DNA from: Thraustochytrium sp. TN22
Taxonomy: Eukaryota > Sar > Bigyra > Thraustochytrida > Thraustochytriidae
Direction of reading: 5' to 3'
Assembly (NCBI GenBank): GCA_013306675.1
Contig: JABLUY010000147.1
Location: forward strand, 31,354 to 95,353
Length of the DNA stretch: 64,000 nucleotides
Shown here: positions 19,449 to 29,894 of the stretch, in pieces
How positions within the stretch are numbered: the stretch's first letter is position 1
Layout: each line of letters opens with the position of its first letter
Made by a program: the position numbers and the translations under genes
Notes under the pieces: model-generated
Told to the model about the DNA's origin: nothing
Databases searched by the model: none
The model's input: the letters and a program-made list of their open reading frames with translations, nothing else

Positions 19449-21704
19449 CTAAGGCAGTGGGCGGCAGCCCTGGGTCTCCGGGTACAGGAAGGTGACGTCC
19501 TGGATGCGCGTCACGAAAAGAAGGCTGCCCGACTCGGTGTACTCTGCCTTGGAGTGGCAGCGGAGCACAATTTGGCGGCCCTGGATGGTAATGACCCGGT
19601 GGAACCACTCGCGCGAGTTTCCAAAGCGAACGCGGTAGTAGCGGGCCATGACGGAGGTGGCGTCGGAGAGGTCGAGCGTGCCGATGAAGTTGGTCATGCC
19701 GATCGGATTGCGGCGCAGGATGCGGCGCGCCTCGTCGTCAGCGGACTGCACGAGGTGCAGACCGGGGCGCGCCGGATCCTCCTTGGCAGTGACAACGCCG
19801 ACGTTGACACCCTCGACGAAGCTGGTGAAGCGCGGGTAGAGGAAATCCGGGTCGACGCGGCAGTCGTGTTGCAAAACGGCGCGGCGCAGATAGCGCGGGA
19901 CCTCGGTCTCGAAGAGCGTGTGGCAGATGCGCGCGTAATCGTTGGCAAACTGCAAGACCTCCATGCCGTTGCTGAGCGTCTGCAGAATGTGCTTGGCAAG
20001 AGCGCTGCCGTCGATGTCGTTCATGAGCTCCTCCTCGGAGAGCGACTTGTGAACTTCCTCGGCATCCGGAACGGGCGCGGCGAACGGGGCCGGGCCCGCG
20101 GGCGCGGCTGGCGGGGCGAGACTGTCGGCCACCGACATGTTCTCGAAGACGAAGCTGGCGGTCTCGGCCGCTGCGAGCGAGACGATGACCGAGGCGACGG
20201 ATTGGTTGCGGCCGGCGAGGTCAGCGTTGGAAGAGGAGGAGGCGGCGGCACCACCACCGACACCAGCGGAAATCGGCGGCTTCGTGGCAGCGCTCGGTGC
20301 CGAGAAGCTGAGGCCACTGAGGCTGGCGGTGGAGCCGGAAAGGCCGTTACCGCCGAGGAGCGGGGGCGTGTTACAGTTGTTGAGAATGGCCGTGGACGAC
20401 GCGCCGGAGAAGTTTGAGTTGCTGGGCGGGACCAGACTGGAGGTGGCGCCAGCGGCCGCCGAGACGGCATCGTCGAAGGAGGCCGTGTTGTTCATGAGAA
20501 AGTCGTAGGAGTCGAGCTCGTTGTGGCGATCGGCATCGGCCGAGGCGCCAGCGGCGGCCGAGTAACCGGCAGCGGCAGCGGCAGCGGCAGCGTCCTCACG
20601 CTTCTCCTCTTCCTCCTCCTCCAGGAAGGCATGGCTAAAGGCAGAGGCGTGGGGGGGCGGAGGCGCAGGCTGCGCAACGTGAAGGTAGTCGGCAGCCGAG
20701 AAGGCGTGCTTGCGACCACGCTTGGCAACGCGAAGGCCGCCGAGGCCGAGGTCGAGCGAGGCATCGTCGTCCATGTCTGAGTAACTGCGCTTGCCAGCAG
20801 AGATGGAGGAATGGGCGTCCTCGCCATCGAGGCTGACGGAGAGCGAGGCGGTGTCCGGCATGGTGGTGTGCGAGACGGGCGGGATGGCGCGCGCCACAGA
20901 CTTGAGAAGCGAAGCGCCCGAAGCGGAGCTGCCGCCGGAGCGCGAGCGGTTGAGTGGCCAGATATGGACGATCTTGGCGGCGTCCTCAACGATGTACTTG
21001 GCGAGAGAGGCCTTGGGTACGGTCATGGTGGGGTTGTCGCGGCGCAGAAGGACGTAGGAGAATCCTTCAAAGACGTGAAAGAAGAGTGAGGACTTGGTCG
21101 CCATGTCAGCCTCCAGGTGGGCCTGCTTCTGCTTCATGCGCGCCTGATGCTGCATGCGGCGAGCGACGATGCCCCAACAGGGCATCGACTCGGAGAACCA
21201 GACCGTGCTCTTGTTGAAACCCTGGTAGCGCACGGGAATGTCCACGCCGTTCTCCTCGAGTTTGGCGAGCTTCCGCTCCTTGGACACGTAAAAGAGAGTT
21301 TCGTAGGCCTCTGTGCGCGAGTTGTATGGCACGGGCGAGCCGCACTTTTGGCGATGAACACCAGCGGCGAAGCGGCCCTCGAGTGAGGCGAGCAGAAGCC
21401 GCAGCACCTCTTCGAAGTCGAGGCGTGCGCCGGCATCGGCGCTCGGCGCGGGTGGGAAGCTGAGGCTGGCGGCAACCTCCTCGATGCGCCGCGATAGCAT
21501 CTGGTCGCGGGCCTTGCCCTTGGGCAGGTCATCGAGCACCTTGGCGCGCTCCAGTGCGTTCAGCTTGGCGGTCGCCACGCGCGAGTGTTCCTTCTGCATG
21601 TTGATGTTGTCCGAGAGGCCAAGGTCCTCCGTGCGCGCATTCTTGACTGGCGTTTGCCTCACGGTGACGACCTGGCGACCGCCAGAGTCGCGCTGGAGGC
21701 CCAT
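19449..21704 (-). CDS. large unrecognised protein with conserved-looking N- and C-terminal blocks
   Basis: 751 residues if ATG 21704 is used. The same frame stays open to 22076 with no ATG, and part of that extension (VLKVPIAAQHHLLFFSG) looks protein-like, so an upstream exon with an acceptor near 21850-22080 is possible; the start is unresolved. Two ordered blocks frame a Ser/Ala/Asn-rich middle: an N-terminal block with ETLFYVSKERKLAKLEENGVDIP...KSTVWFSESMPCWGIVARRM...SLFFHVFEGFSYVLLRRD, and a C-terminal block with NDYARICHTLFETEVPRYLRRAVLQHDC...YYRVRFGNSREWFHRVITIQGRQIVLRCHS. A basic KRGRKHAF motif in the middle could be nuclear-localising. I do not recognise the family. Stop TAG; 177 bp from the convergent SAC3 gene. 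Confidence 0.7.
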   Translation of the reverse strand: MGLQRDSGGRQVVTVRQTPVKNARTEDLGLSDNINMQKEHSRVATAKLNALERAKVLDDLPKGKARDQMLSRRIEEVAASLSFPPAPSADAGARLDFEEVLRLLLASLEGRFAAGVHRQKCGSPVPYNSRTEAYETLFYVSKERKLAKLEENGVDIPVRYQGFNKSTVWFSESMPCWGIVARRMQHQARMKQKQAHLEADMATKSSLFFHVFEGFSYVLLRRDNPTMTVPKASLAKYIVEDAAKIVHIWPLNRSRSGGSSASGASLLKSVARAIPPVSHTTMPDTASLSVSLDGEDAHSSISAGKRSYSDMDDDASLDLGLGGLRVAKRGRKHAFSAADYLHVAQPAPPPPHASAFSHAFLEEEEEEKREDAAAAAAAAGYSAAAGASADADRHNELDSYDFLMNNTASFDDAVSAAAGATSSLVPPSNSNFSGASSTAILNNCNTPPLLGGNGLSGSTASLSGLSFSAPSAATKPPISAGVGGGAAASSSSNADLAGRNQSVASVIVSLAAAETASFVFENMSVADSLAPPAAPAGPAPFAAPVPDAEEVHKSLSEEELMNDIDGSALAKHILQTLSNGMEVLQFANDYARICHTLFETEVPRYLRRAVLQHDCRVDPDFLYPRFTSFVEGVNVGVVTAKEDPARPGLHLVQSADDEARRILRRNPIGMTNFIGTLDLSDATSVMARYYRVRFGNSREWFHRVITIQGRQIVLRCHSKAEYTESGSLLFVTRIQDVTFLYPETQGCRPLP

Positions 21705-24523
21705 GTTGTTGTTGCTGCTGCTGTTGCTGCTGCCGCTGCTGCTGCTGCTGCTGCGGCTGATGCTGCGCGCGAAGGGAAAGTCGCTCTTGGACTCGGCCAC
21801 TTCAAAGCCGCTGAAGAACAAGAGGTGATGCTGTGCCGCGATGGGCACCTTGAGGACCGACGACGAGGCGGGAATGGTTTTGAGCTGAGATTCCCTCCGT
21901 ACCGAGCCGCCGCTACCGGTCGGCGCTGCGGGTACTGGCTGCGCCCAAGCTGGACTCGTCTCGCCGGTGGGCTTTCCTCCTCCCGACGAGACTGGCCGAG
22001 GGCCTGCTCCCGTTGCCGCCGCCGCTGCTGCTGCTGCGGCGGACACGGCGGTCTTGTCTTCGCGTGCGGGCCGCAACTACGGCCTCGCCTGCCTGCCTGC
22101 CTGCCTGCCTGCCTGCGCGCGACGCTCCAGACGCCGTCCGTCGCGCCGTTGACGGCGCCCCTCTTTGCTTTGCTGGTGAGTGAGAGAATGAATGTGCGCC
22201 GGCCAGCGCAAGCTACGTAGGTTAGCAGGCAGGCCTAGAGGCAGGCCTCCCTCCCTCTTGAGCCTCGCTGCGCGAGGCGGGCGCACCGCCAACTCAGGAG
22301 TGGCGCTGCGACTGGCGCGGCGCCACGCGACGGCGCGGCGCGGGCGCGGCGCGGCGCGGCGTGGCGAGCTGGGGCGCGCGGGGCTGCCGAGCGGGCGGGC
22401 TTCCGAGCGCCGGAGGCTTGCCTAGTTTTGCTTGCTCGCTGTTTGCGCACTTGGCCGCCGCCGCTTGTGAACTGCGCAGGTCACGCGGGCCGAGACCGAG
22501 GGGCGCGCGCGCGCGCGCTCGGGCGACGACTCGGCTTCGGACGCCTGGCCGCCCGTACGGGGCCTCTTGCGCCTGCGCGGCCGTCGGCCCGCGTCGTCGC
22601 GCTACGCTGACGGACTTGCGCCGCGACGAGTTCGAATTCGAATTTCCCCCGCCCCAACGGCGTGCCACGGCGCACGCGCGACTGGCCGGGCCGCCTCCGC
22701 TCGGGCCGACGGCGAGCGCGCCGCGCCGCGCCGCGCCGCGCCGCGCCGAGCGCTGGCCGCGGTCCTGCGTGGGCGCGCGCTGACCTTGCTTTCCTGCCTG
22801 CCTGCCTGCCAGTGCCTGCCCTGCGCGCACGCGCGGCCGAACCTGCCAAAGCTCTCACGGCTTCCACCACGCCCACGTCCGCCTCGTCTCGGCGCCGCCG
22901 CCAGCTTCACGCCTCGCGACCACTCACTCCCTCACCGCGCCGCCGCCGACGGGCGCGCGCGAGGTCGCGGCGCGGGGCGCTCGGCGCGCGCAGCGGCGTG
23001 GCGAGCGCAGCAGTGGCTGTGCTTCGCGGCGAGGCGAGGCGAGGCGAGGCGGGGCGAGCGAGCGAGGCGCGAACAGCCGAGAGGTCTCCACGAGCGATTC
23101 CGTACTGCTGCGGCGCAGCCAGCTGCCAAGCAAGCAAGCAAGCAAGGCAGGCGAGCAGGCAAGCGAGCAACCACGCGGAGCTTGCCAGTGACTCCCTCCG
23201 CGCCGAGCGGACGGTGCGCCGCTCGCGACCTGCGCCGCGCTTCCGGTTGCGTAGGCCGAGGCGCGCCAGCCAGGCCAGGCCAGGCCGGCCAGCGCCGGCC
23301 TCGAGGAGTCGTGGTAGCCAGGCAGCCAGGCAGGCAGCCAGCCCGACGGCCAGGGCCAGCCAGCCGTCGCCTTCTGACGCGCCTCAGGCTCCGCACCGCC
23401 TCGAGCGAGCGAGCGAGCGAGCGAGCGAGCGAGCGTGCCTCAGCGGCGCGATGGAGCGAGATCTGGCCGCGCAGGCGCGCGCGCGCAGGCGCTCACTGCA
23501 CGCGGGAGTTCTGGCTGGCGGCGGGGTCGCCTCCGCCAGTCTCGCCCAACAGCAACAGCGCCTAACAGCCTGACAGCGAGTGAGTGTCCTAGCGCCTGCG
23601 ACCCGCGCAGGCGCGGCTGGCGCGGCGAGGCGAGGCAGCGAGCGGCCTGGGAGAAGAAGATCGTGCCGCCGCGGGCGACTGCCGGGCGTGCGCGGCGGGT
23701 CTCGACGCGGCCGGGCTGGCTGTTGCCATCGCGCTTGCGTAGCTGGAGGTGGAGAAGGGGCAGGCTGCACGAGCGCACCCACAGACTGTGCCGCACACGC
23801 CGCACTGGTGATGGCTGGTAGCAGGAAGCGACCCGGCTGCGACGGAAGCTAGGCTAGCTGCTTGGCGGAGCTTCGCGCCGCGTCGCCTCGCGCCGAGCGG
23901 GTCGCACCGACGCCTCGTTGCGGCGTCGCCCCATCAGAGCGAGCCCATCCGAGTTGCGCCTGGCGCCGTGCTCAGCGTGCTGTGCGCCTTCTGCCTTCTG
24001 CCAAGGGCACTGGGCTTGCCGGTGAGCTGTGGGGAGCGTCGCATACGCCACGGAGCTGGCGCCCTGCCGTCCGCTCCATGGGCGGTTCATCTTCTCAATC
24101 CTGCCGCCACCACTCGCAGGCCGAGTCCCAGGACGAGCCTCTCAGCTTTCCGAGTCAACCGCAGCGCGGCCACTGCATGGATGGCCGCCCGCCGTCGCTG
24201 GTGCCCGGCCGGCTGGTCGGCGCGCCCGCCATCGTGACGCGTTCTCGCGCGCGGGTCTCGAGCCTGCATCCGCCCCTGGTCTCGCCATAGCGATGAGAAA
24301 GGCCAGGTCCCGATGCCTGGATCCGCAAACTGCCGGCCAGAGCTGCAGAGCTGCGCGCTCCCAGCAGCCAGACGCCCAGCCTGAAACGCTCGCTTAGTAC
24401 GAGCAACGCACGAGGGCGACGCGACGCGACGGAGCGAGGCGACGCGGCACCGAGTATTGCACCCGGCCAGTGCCACCACCAGTGCACTGCGTGGAGCGAG
24501 TCAGCGACCAACTCTGCCAGCAG

Positions 24524-24545
24524 TGCCAGTGCAGTGGCACTGGCA
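24524..24545. promoter_or_regulatory. inverted pair of TGCCAGTG octamers
   Basis: TGCCAGTG (24524-24531) and CACTGGCA (24538-24545) separated by 6 bp, forming an inverted repeat in gene-free DNA. One of several such pairs in the window; a function is inferred only from recurrence. Confidence 0.4.
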
Positions 24546-25497
24546 GGCCTGCGTCGAAACCGCAGGCTCCAAGTGTGCTGCCGGCGCGGAGTGACGGGCC
24601 TCGCAGATTCGAAGACAATCGCACCCGACATGCCCTGGCAGGGCCTGGCTGACCGTGACGGGGCCGCCGCGGCCGGCCTAGTCCTTGTCCTCCCTGAGCG
24701 TGAGGAGCGCCACGTCAGCCAGCCGTGGCGCCGCGGGCGAGGCACCTGGCTGACCGCTTCCGCGACCGCTGCGGCGCTGGCAGCTCTTCTGGGCGCCGAA
24801 TGAGACCTTTCGCCATCACATACGGCCGCGCACCTCGAGAGCCCGCCCCTGCCCCCTCCGAGTCCTCCACTTTCCTCCCCCTTGCTGTGTCCGTCGTAGG
24901 CGCGGGCAATAGTCGGCGCGGGGCGCCCGGGCCGCCCCTCGGGCCGCTGACGCGCTGATGACGTGTGCAGTCAGGGCACGGTCGGCTCGGCCACGGGCCG
25001 CCGGGGCATGCTCGGCGGCGAGCCCGGGGCAGCACTGCGCGCGCCTCCGGCCCTTTGTCGGTGCGCTGCCGGATCCGGGGGCCAACGAACCCTGGCTGAT
25101 TGCTTGCTGATGCAGCCAGAGCTCGGCAACTCGCACGGAGCAGACGCTCGCCCGCGTCCAAGTTTTCGGCGTACCTCGGGACAGCAGCCGCCAACGCACG
25201 AGTGAAGAGGTCGTGACGCTCACTACGAACGCAATTTTCTCCAACCCGCCCGTGGATTGCGACCTGGCCTGCGCAAACTTCTGCGACGCGTTGTCCGTCC
25301 TGCCCGGTGCGGTGTCCAGGTCCAGGCGTACGAGTCACGGTCCGCTTGCCACGGCAAATAGAGGAGGAGATCGAGCAGGAGGGGGGGGACCAGACCCCCG
25401 GGCCCGGACCACTCCACTACTAGTAGCGCCATCCAGCGCCTAGTAGCGCCATCCAGCGCCCGTGGCCAGCCCCGCCAGCCAGCGCCAGCCAGCGGAC

Positions 25498-25518
25498 CAC
25501 TGGCAGGCACTGCCAGTG
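25498..25518. promoter_or_regulatory. inverted pair CACTGGCA...TGCCAGTG
   Basis: CACTGGCA (25498-25505) and TGCCAGTG (25511-25518) separated by 5 bp. Same octamer pair as at 24524, 45616, 47840 and 52063, in the opposite order to 24524. Confidence 0.4.
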
Positions 25519-26191
25519 CGGGCGCCCCGTTCTTGTTAGCAGGTTGTGCGCACTTGCGCGAGGACCTCTCAACTGCCTCAACTTGAACTCGTTGCTGGCA
25601 CATTCACGTCACAGCGTAGCGCTGGCGAAGCGCGCCGAAGCGCGCCGACGCTACCATCCTGGTTAGTCTCTCACGCGAGCTTCTCCGGCTGCCTTTTGTT
25701 TCGACAAATCGCGCATCACTGTTGACCAAACACAGTGGTGGCCGATGCCTTCATCCTTGTGTTGCATGACACTGAGCTCTTGCGCCGACAGACACCCAGA
25801 CCGTGCGTGCCAACTAAGAGAGAATTCCACAGCACTGCTAGGTAGAGCCAAGAATTCGGGCGATTGGGAGTCAACACTGCGATCTCATCAATCTCAATCG
25901 CACCCACCACCAACCAGGCTCGTCGCAGCAACCAGCTTGGCAGAGAGCCGCAGGTCCCGAGAGCCGCAGGTCCCGGCTTTGGAATGCTGCCGACGCATCT
26001 TGGAACCCCTGCATCTTGGTGCCCATGCGTCTGGGCGCCCATGCAGCTCGGTGCCCCCCATGCAGCTCACTGACTGGCAACAACAGGAGCAGCGCAAGGA
26101 CGCAACCCTTCGCTGCATCCCAGCGCTTGCGCACTCCACTCGTGAACGACAAGAGATGAACAGAGATGATCTCGTGCATATCTCTTGTCAA

Positions 26192-26788
26192 TCATTCGGC
26201 CTTGACCACGACCAGGCGGCGGCCGTAGGGCACGGCGTCCCAAATGCGCTCGTGCACATAAAAGATGGCCAGCTTGACGAAGAAGTCGATTGGCCCCACG
26301 CGCAGCGCTACAGCTACGCTGCCCGTAACCGCCACGGTCGTGAGCATGGTCAATGTCAGCGCGATGGCTTTCCATGACCACATCTTGAGCATACGCTTCC
26401 GCTCCAACGCCTGCAGCTGGTCCGCTAGCCACAAGCGCTCGTGCAGGTAGTACACGGCCAGTTTCACAATGAAATCCAACGGCCCGATCTTGAGCGACGT
26501 GCTCAGCTCACCCTGTGCCTCCGCCACGCTCGGCCGCAGTCAGCACTCCTCCTGGTCCCGCCAGGCTCACGACGCCCGCGTCCATGTGCCACCTACCGTC
26601 AGAAAGTAGCTAATCACGATCGTCGTGGTCGTCGCCAGGATGCGAAAGGTCACTCCTTTGGTCAGGCTGCGCCACGGCGCATGCTCTTCGCGCGTCTTGG
26701 GCTGCACGCCGCCCGCGTCCGCCGCTGCCGCCGCCGCCGCCGTCGTCACTGCGCCAGAGGAGGACGGTTTCTGGGACGCGCGCTGCAT
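26192..26788 (-). CDS. two-repeat DUF2061 small membrane protein, two exons
   Basis: Predicted join of exon 1 26788-26597 (64 codons) and exon 2 26512-26192; 170 residues. The 84-bp intron 26596-26513 has donor ACG|GTAGGT and acceptor CACAG|GGT. It falls inside the domain and splicing restores ISYFLT-GELSTSLKIG. Two DUF2061 units are visible: SLTKGVTFRILATTTTIVISYFLT...IGPLDFIVKLAVYYLHERLW and MLKMWSWKAIALTLTMLTTVAVT...VGPIDFFVKLAIFYVHERIW. Each keeps the family's K-x-x-(W/F)-R/K opening, a transmembrane helix, and the YYLHER(L/I)W ending (family knowledge). DUF2061 proteins are small membrane proteins of unknown function found mostly in bacteria. The Ala-rich N terminus could be an organelle-targeting peptide (inference). 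Confidence 0.8.
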
Positions 26789-27508
26789 CTCGCTTGCGGC
26801 TCGTGCGCGCCGACCGCGGCGAGGTGGCGGCGACCTGCAGACGCGCTCGCGCGACTACACGTCCGTCCACGCGCGCCCGAGCGGCCGCTCTAGGCCTAGC
26901 CCGCCTTTGTCGCGAGCGGCAGGCGAGCGATGAAGTTCTGGTGTTTCCCCTTTCGAGCAGCAGAGGCTGGCTACCAGCAGGGCTTGCTCGGCTACGCTTG
27001 CACTCTAGCTCGCTAGCTAGCTAGCGAGCCACCCCGCGAAAACCTGAGGCGAGCCTCCTGTTCAGCCCAGACGCGCTCTCGGCTTGGCTCATCCCGCCGC
27101 AGCTCATCTCGCCGCGCCGCGCGGACTCGCCTGCGCTGCTCTTCTGCTTGCAGCGCGACCTGCAGTCATCCCAGCCATCGGCAGGCGCTGCAAGGGGCCG
27201 TCAAACGAAACCCTGCGGGGTCTCGAGCTGAGGTCTCCTACGCGGCGAGCACAGCGGCAACAGCGAGCGCGAAGGGCCGCACGGGGGGGAGGCATCGCGC
27301 TCCAAGCCTGCTTGGGTGCAGCAGGCCATGTCCTGCACGGACAGTGAGAGCTTTGCGGTTTTGCAGCTCCTGGTCAGCAAGCGTCCGAGGTTTGTGCCGG
27401 TGGGCTTGTGGTCGCTCAGGGGCGAGCGCTCAGGCACATGGGATGAAGAGACAGACAGATAGACAGACAGGCAGACAGACAAACGACAAAAAAAAAAGGA
27501 GGGCTCCT
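26789..27508. other. gene-free stretch left of the palindromic element
   Basis: No gene seen. 27000-27030 has CTAG/GCTAGC repeats. 27449-27484 is an imperfect (AGAC) microsatellite, followed by a 10-A run at 27487-27496. These lie just before the 45-bp sequence that is duplicated in the palindrome centre. Confidence 0.5.
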
Positions 27509-27553
27509 ATCCCAATCCCATCGCCCTAGACGGAGTTTAATCAGGATAGCCAT
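27509..27553 (+). repeat. 45-bp left-flank block F, found inverted at the palindrome centre
   Basis: This 45-bp block starts ATCCCAATCCC and ends GGATAGCCAT, directly abutting the element. Its exact reverse complement fills the spacer between the two arms (29850-29894). Its first nine bases (ATCCCAATC) equal the first nine bases of the element's outer end at 27554. Its last six (AGCCAT) recur directly after the element at 32191-32196. Confidence 0.85.
27548..27553 (+). repeat. left AGCCAT, candidate target-site duplication
   Basis: AGCCAT directly precedes the element's outer left end and is repeated directly after its outer right end (32191-32196). The shared string GGATAGCCAT (27544-27553 and 32187-32196) is longer but overlaps the element terminus on the right. 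Confidence 0.5.
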
Positions 27554-29849
27554 ATCCCAATCACACCTCTATGCTTACTCGTATCCGCCTACCACGCGGG
27601 GGTCCCTCGGTGACGCCCGGCACAGGGGGCACTAAAGCGTATTAAGAGGGTACTTTACTCCCGATTTGCTCCAAAAAAGTGGCCTAGAGTCTGGCGAAGT
27701 TAGTTCCGCATTCGATCAAAAACGCAGCGATGGGGCCGAGCTTGAAGAGGCCCACTCGAAGCGACCCAAGGCTCCTGCCCCCTATTCATTTTGGCCGAAG
27801 GCGTGGTGGTTAGGATGAGATGAGCTCGGCAGTTCGCCCAGAGCGGCTTTGGGGGGAGCTCGCGCGCGACTTCGTCGCGGAGCGCGCTGGAGCCGCAGGC
27901 GCTGCGGCGCGCGGCTGCAGGCGGCCCTGGCGGGTGCCTTGTGCCTGCTCTCAGCTCGCACGCCCCTGCCGCAGCGCTTGGACGTGGAGTCGGGCCCGCA
28001 CTGCGACATCATGGCATCGGCGAGGCCTAACCACCGCGTGGAGGACGACAGCGACAGCGACAGCGACAGCGAGTTCGTGCCCCTGGACAAGCGGGACACA
28101 GGGGACGAAGACGAAGAAGGAGAGGAGCTTGGCGCCGAGGATGCTCGTGCTGAGGCCGCTGCGCAGCAAGACTTCGAAGACATACTTGCGTTGGTCGACG
28201 AACCGACGCGTGGTGCGAGTGCATGTTCGAGGTCGGCCTCATTCAGCACAAGACCGTTCCGGGGCTCGCAGTCTCGCCGGATGGAGTCGCTCGCGTCCGG
28301 CTTCCAGGCGCGGAGTGCGACGCATCGTCAGTACTATGCAGCGTCGAGATCAAGACGCGCGTCGCGCCTGGAGGCGCGGTAGACGCACGTATCGTGAGCA
28401 CCCAGATGAACACGTGGGGGACGAGACTTGGTGGAAGGCCATACCTGCCGAGCACCGCGCGCAAGTCTTGCACCAAGCTGTGGTCCTCCAAATCGATCAC
28501 GTGCTCTACGTTGCTGCCAGCACGAGTTCGTGTTTGTACGCCTGCCTCGTTGAAGTGCCTCCGGACGCCCGGCTCGCCATGGAGCGCGCTCTGAAACCGT
28601 GGGCGGACAAGCTCACGACATGGGCGCACCAGAGCATCGACAGCGGGTGCGCCGCCCAAGCCACCTGCCATCTTCGGCGAGGAGGAGGGGGCGGTGCTGA
28701 GCTCGCACTTCCGGCTGTGGCGCGCCATGCGCAAGCTTGTCGCTCTGAAGGGGCCCATGCGGCCCGTGCATGTCATCAAGTGCTTACCGCAGGAGCTATA
28801 CAACGTCGCAAAGGGCGGCGTCGACGGAAGCACACAGTACGTGGAGCAGATCACCAACACGCAGTGCATGAATCTGAGCTGCGACCAGAACATCGCGTTG
28901 CGCACGTACAAGCAGCTCGTTGTCAACGCCATCGTGGTCTACCGCTACTTACAGGCTGCGAGGAAGAGCAACCTCGAAGACAGCGACGGGCTAAAGGCCC
29001 TCCGCGACAAGGTGAACCGCTCTGAAGCGCTCAGCACTGTCTCGTTCCGCCTCACTGTCGACATGGTCCGTCACGTCTACAGGAGCAGGCAGCTCGATAC
29101 GGCGCAGGTGGAGTTCAACATGCAGCCAAGCATGCCCAAGCCCACTGGGCTCACCAGGGAAGCGGCGAGGGACCTCGTGACCGCCGGTAAGCGCAAGCGA
29201 ACCCCCGAGTTGCAGAAGTTCTTCAACCACGGCCAAGCCCGCGACATCCGCCTCGATGCCGCACTGCAACATGACTCAGAGGCAGCGGGAAAGGCATCCT
29301 TCAACGCCAACAACAAGAGGATTCCCGCCAAGCGGCTCTGCGTCATCTGCGGCAAGCAAACGCACCGTCGTTGCACCATCTGCGGTGTGCCTCTGCACGT
29401 GTTCATGAGAAAGAATGAACGCACAACCTGCTTTTCCAAGTGGCACACGCGCGTGCGCGTCGAGCCTCACGAAGGCTTCAAGAAGCGCAAGACAAACGTC
29501 AACGGAACACCTTCGCCCATTTGCCTCGATCATGTCGATTCGAGCAGCGCCAGTGCCTCGTCCGGTACCCCTACAGCGCAGAGCAGGAACGACCACGTAG
29601 CCCAAGCCAGCTACACCGACACCCCATCAAGCCATAGTTCAAGATCCTCTCGCAGCAGCCTCAGCACGAGTCCATCGTGCCCTTGATGCAGCCCAAGTTG
29701 GCCTCAGCATCCGCACAGGCCAGTCGGAAGTGACCAACACTTTACGCTTCCATACAAACCCAGTAGTTGAAAGTTCCAAAAATGATTAGAATCATGATAG
29801 CAACAGGTCAGTCGAGCGCAAGCAGGAGAGCCGATTTACTAGGGATAAT
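27554..29849 (+). repeat. left arm of palindrome (2296 bp)
   Basis: Outer end ATCCCAATCACACC; inner end CTAGGGATAAT. It contains a gene-free leader to about 28010, the broken nuclease-transposase gene 28011-29686, and a lower-GC tail 29687-29849 with a small hairpin ATGATTAGAATCAT. Confidence 0.88.
28011..29686 (+). pseudogene. YqaJ-nuclease/piggyBac-C-terminal-half gene, frame-broken (left copy)
   Basis: ATG 28011 opens an acidic N terminus (DDSDSDSDSEF). From about 28205 the meaningful frame shifts: HKTVPGLAVSPDGV followed by SVEIKTRV has the SPDG...ExK signature of YqaJ/lambda-exonuclease-type nucleases. From about 28400 another frame continues with AEHRAQVLHQAVVLQIDHVL, still YqaJ-like. 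From about 28660 the frame returns and reads to TGA 29686: LYNVAKGGVDGSTQ matches the piggyBac YN-x3-GGVD motif (third catalytic Asp), followed by LVVNAIVVYRYLQA and a zinc ribbon CVIC...CTICGVPLH...C...H. The first two piggyBac Asp residues and the N-terminal half of its RNase H fold are not present. The shifts look like indels, but undetected introns cannot be excluded. Likely non-autonomous or dead. Confidence 0.7.
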
Positions 29850-29894
29850 ATGGCTATCCTGATTAAACTCCGTCTAGGGCGATGGGATTGGGAT
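29850..29894. repeat. 45-bp palindrome spacer = inverted copy of left flank
   Basis: Begins ATGGCTATCC and ends GATTGGGAT. It is the exact reverse complement of 27509-27553. The order along the plus strand is therefore F, arm, inverted F, inverted arm: two interlocked inverted repeats. Confidence 0.88.

Larger units (their letters stand above)
21705..26191. other. 4.5-kb gene-poor low-complexity region
   Basis: Apart from a possible upstream exon of the 19449-21704 gene (21705-22076), no supported gene. It holds TGCC arrays (22089-22118, 22793-22812), GCGCC arrays (22328-22362, 22719-22748), an alternating GC run (22505-22520), CAAG arrays (about 23128-23150), GAGC arrays (23402-23434), a doubled 20-mer TAGTAGCGCCATCCAGCGCC (25424-25460) and decayed short duplications at about 25950-26060. 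Six TGCCAGTG/CACTGGCA octamers occur here, two pairs as inverted repeats (24524-24545, 25498-25518). Long open frames on both strands are a by-product of high GC. Confidence 0.6.

Noticed and set aside
22567-23573. Two overlapping plus-strand frames of about 300 codons
   Set aside because: Arg/Ala/Pro-only composition driven by GCC/GAGC microsatellites; no ordered segment or family motif in either frame.
27820-29025. A single 401-codon frame through the left palindrome arm
   Set aside because: Only its middle part (about 28400-28650) is protein-like; the rest is out of frame with the nuclease and piggyBac-like blocks.
29840-29848. TAGGGATAA, resembling the start of a homing-endonuclease (I-SceI) site
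   Set aside because: Only nine bases match and they belong to the element's own terminus; the rest of the site is absent.
27554-29849. Helitron interpretation of one arm (hairpin near an end, CTAG at the inner end)
   Set aside because: No Rep/helicase coding, the outer end does not start with TC in the right context, and the coding matches piggyBac-type instead.
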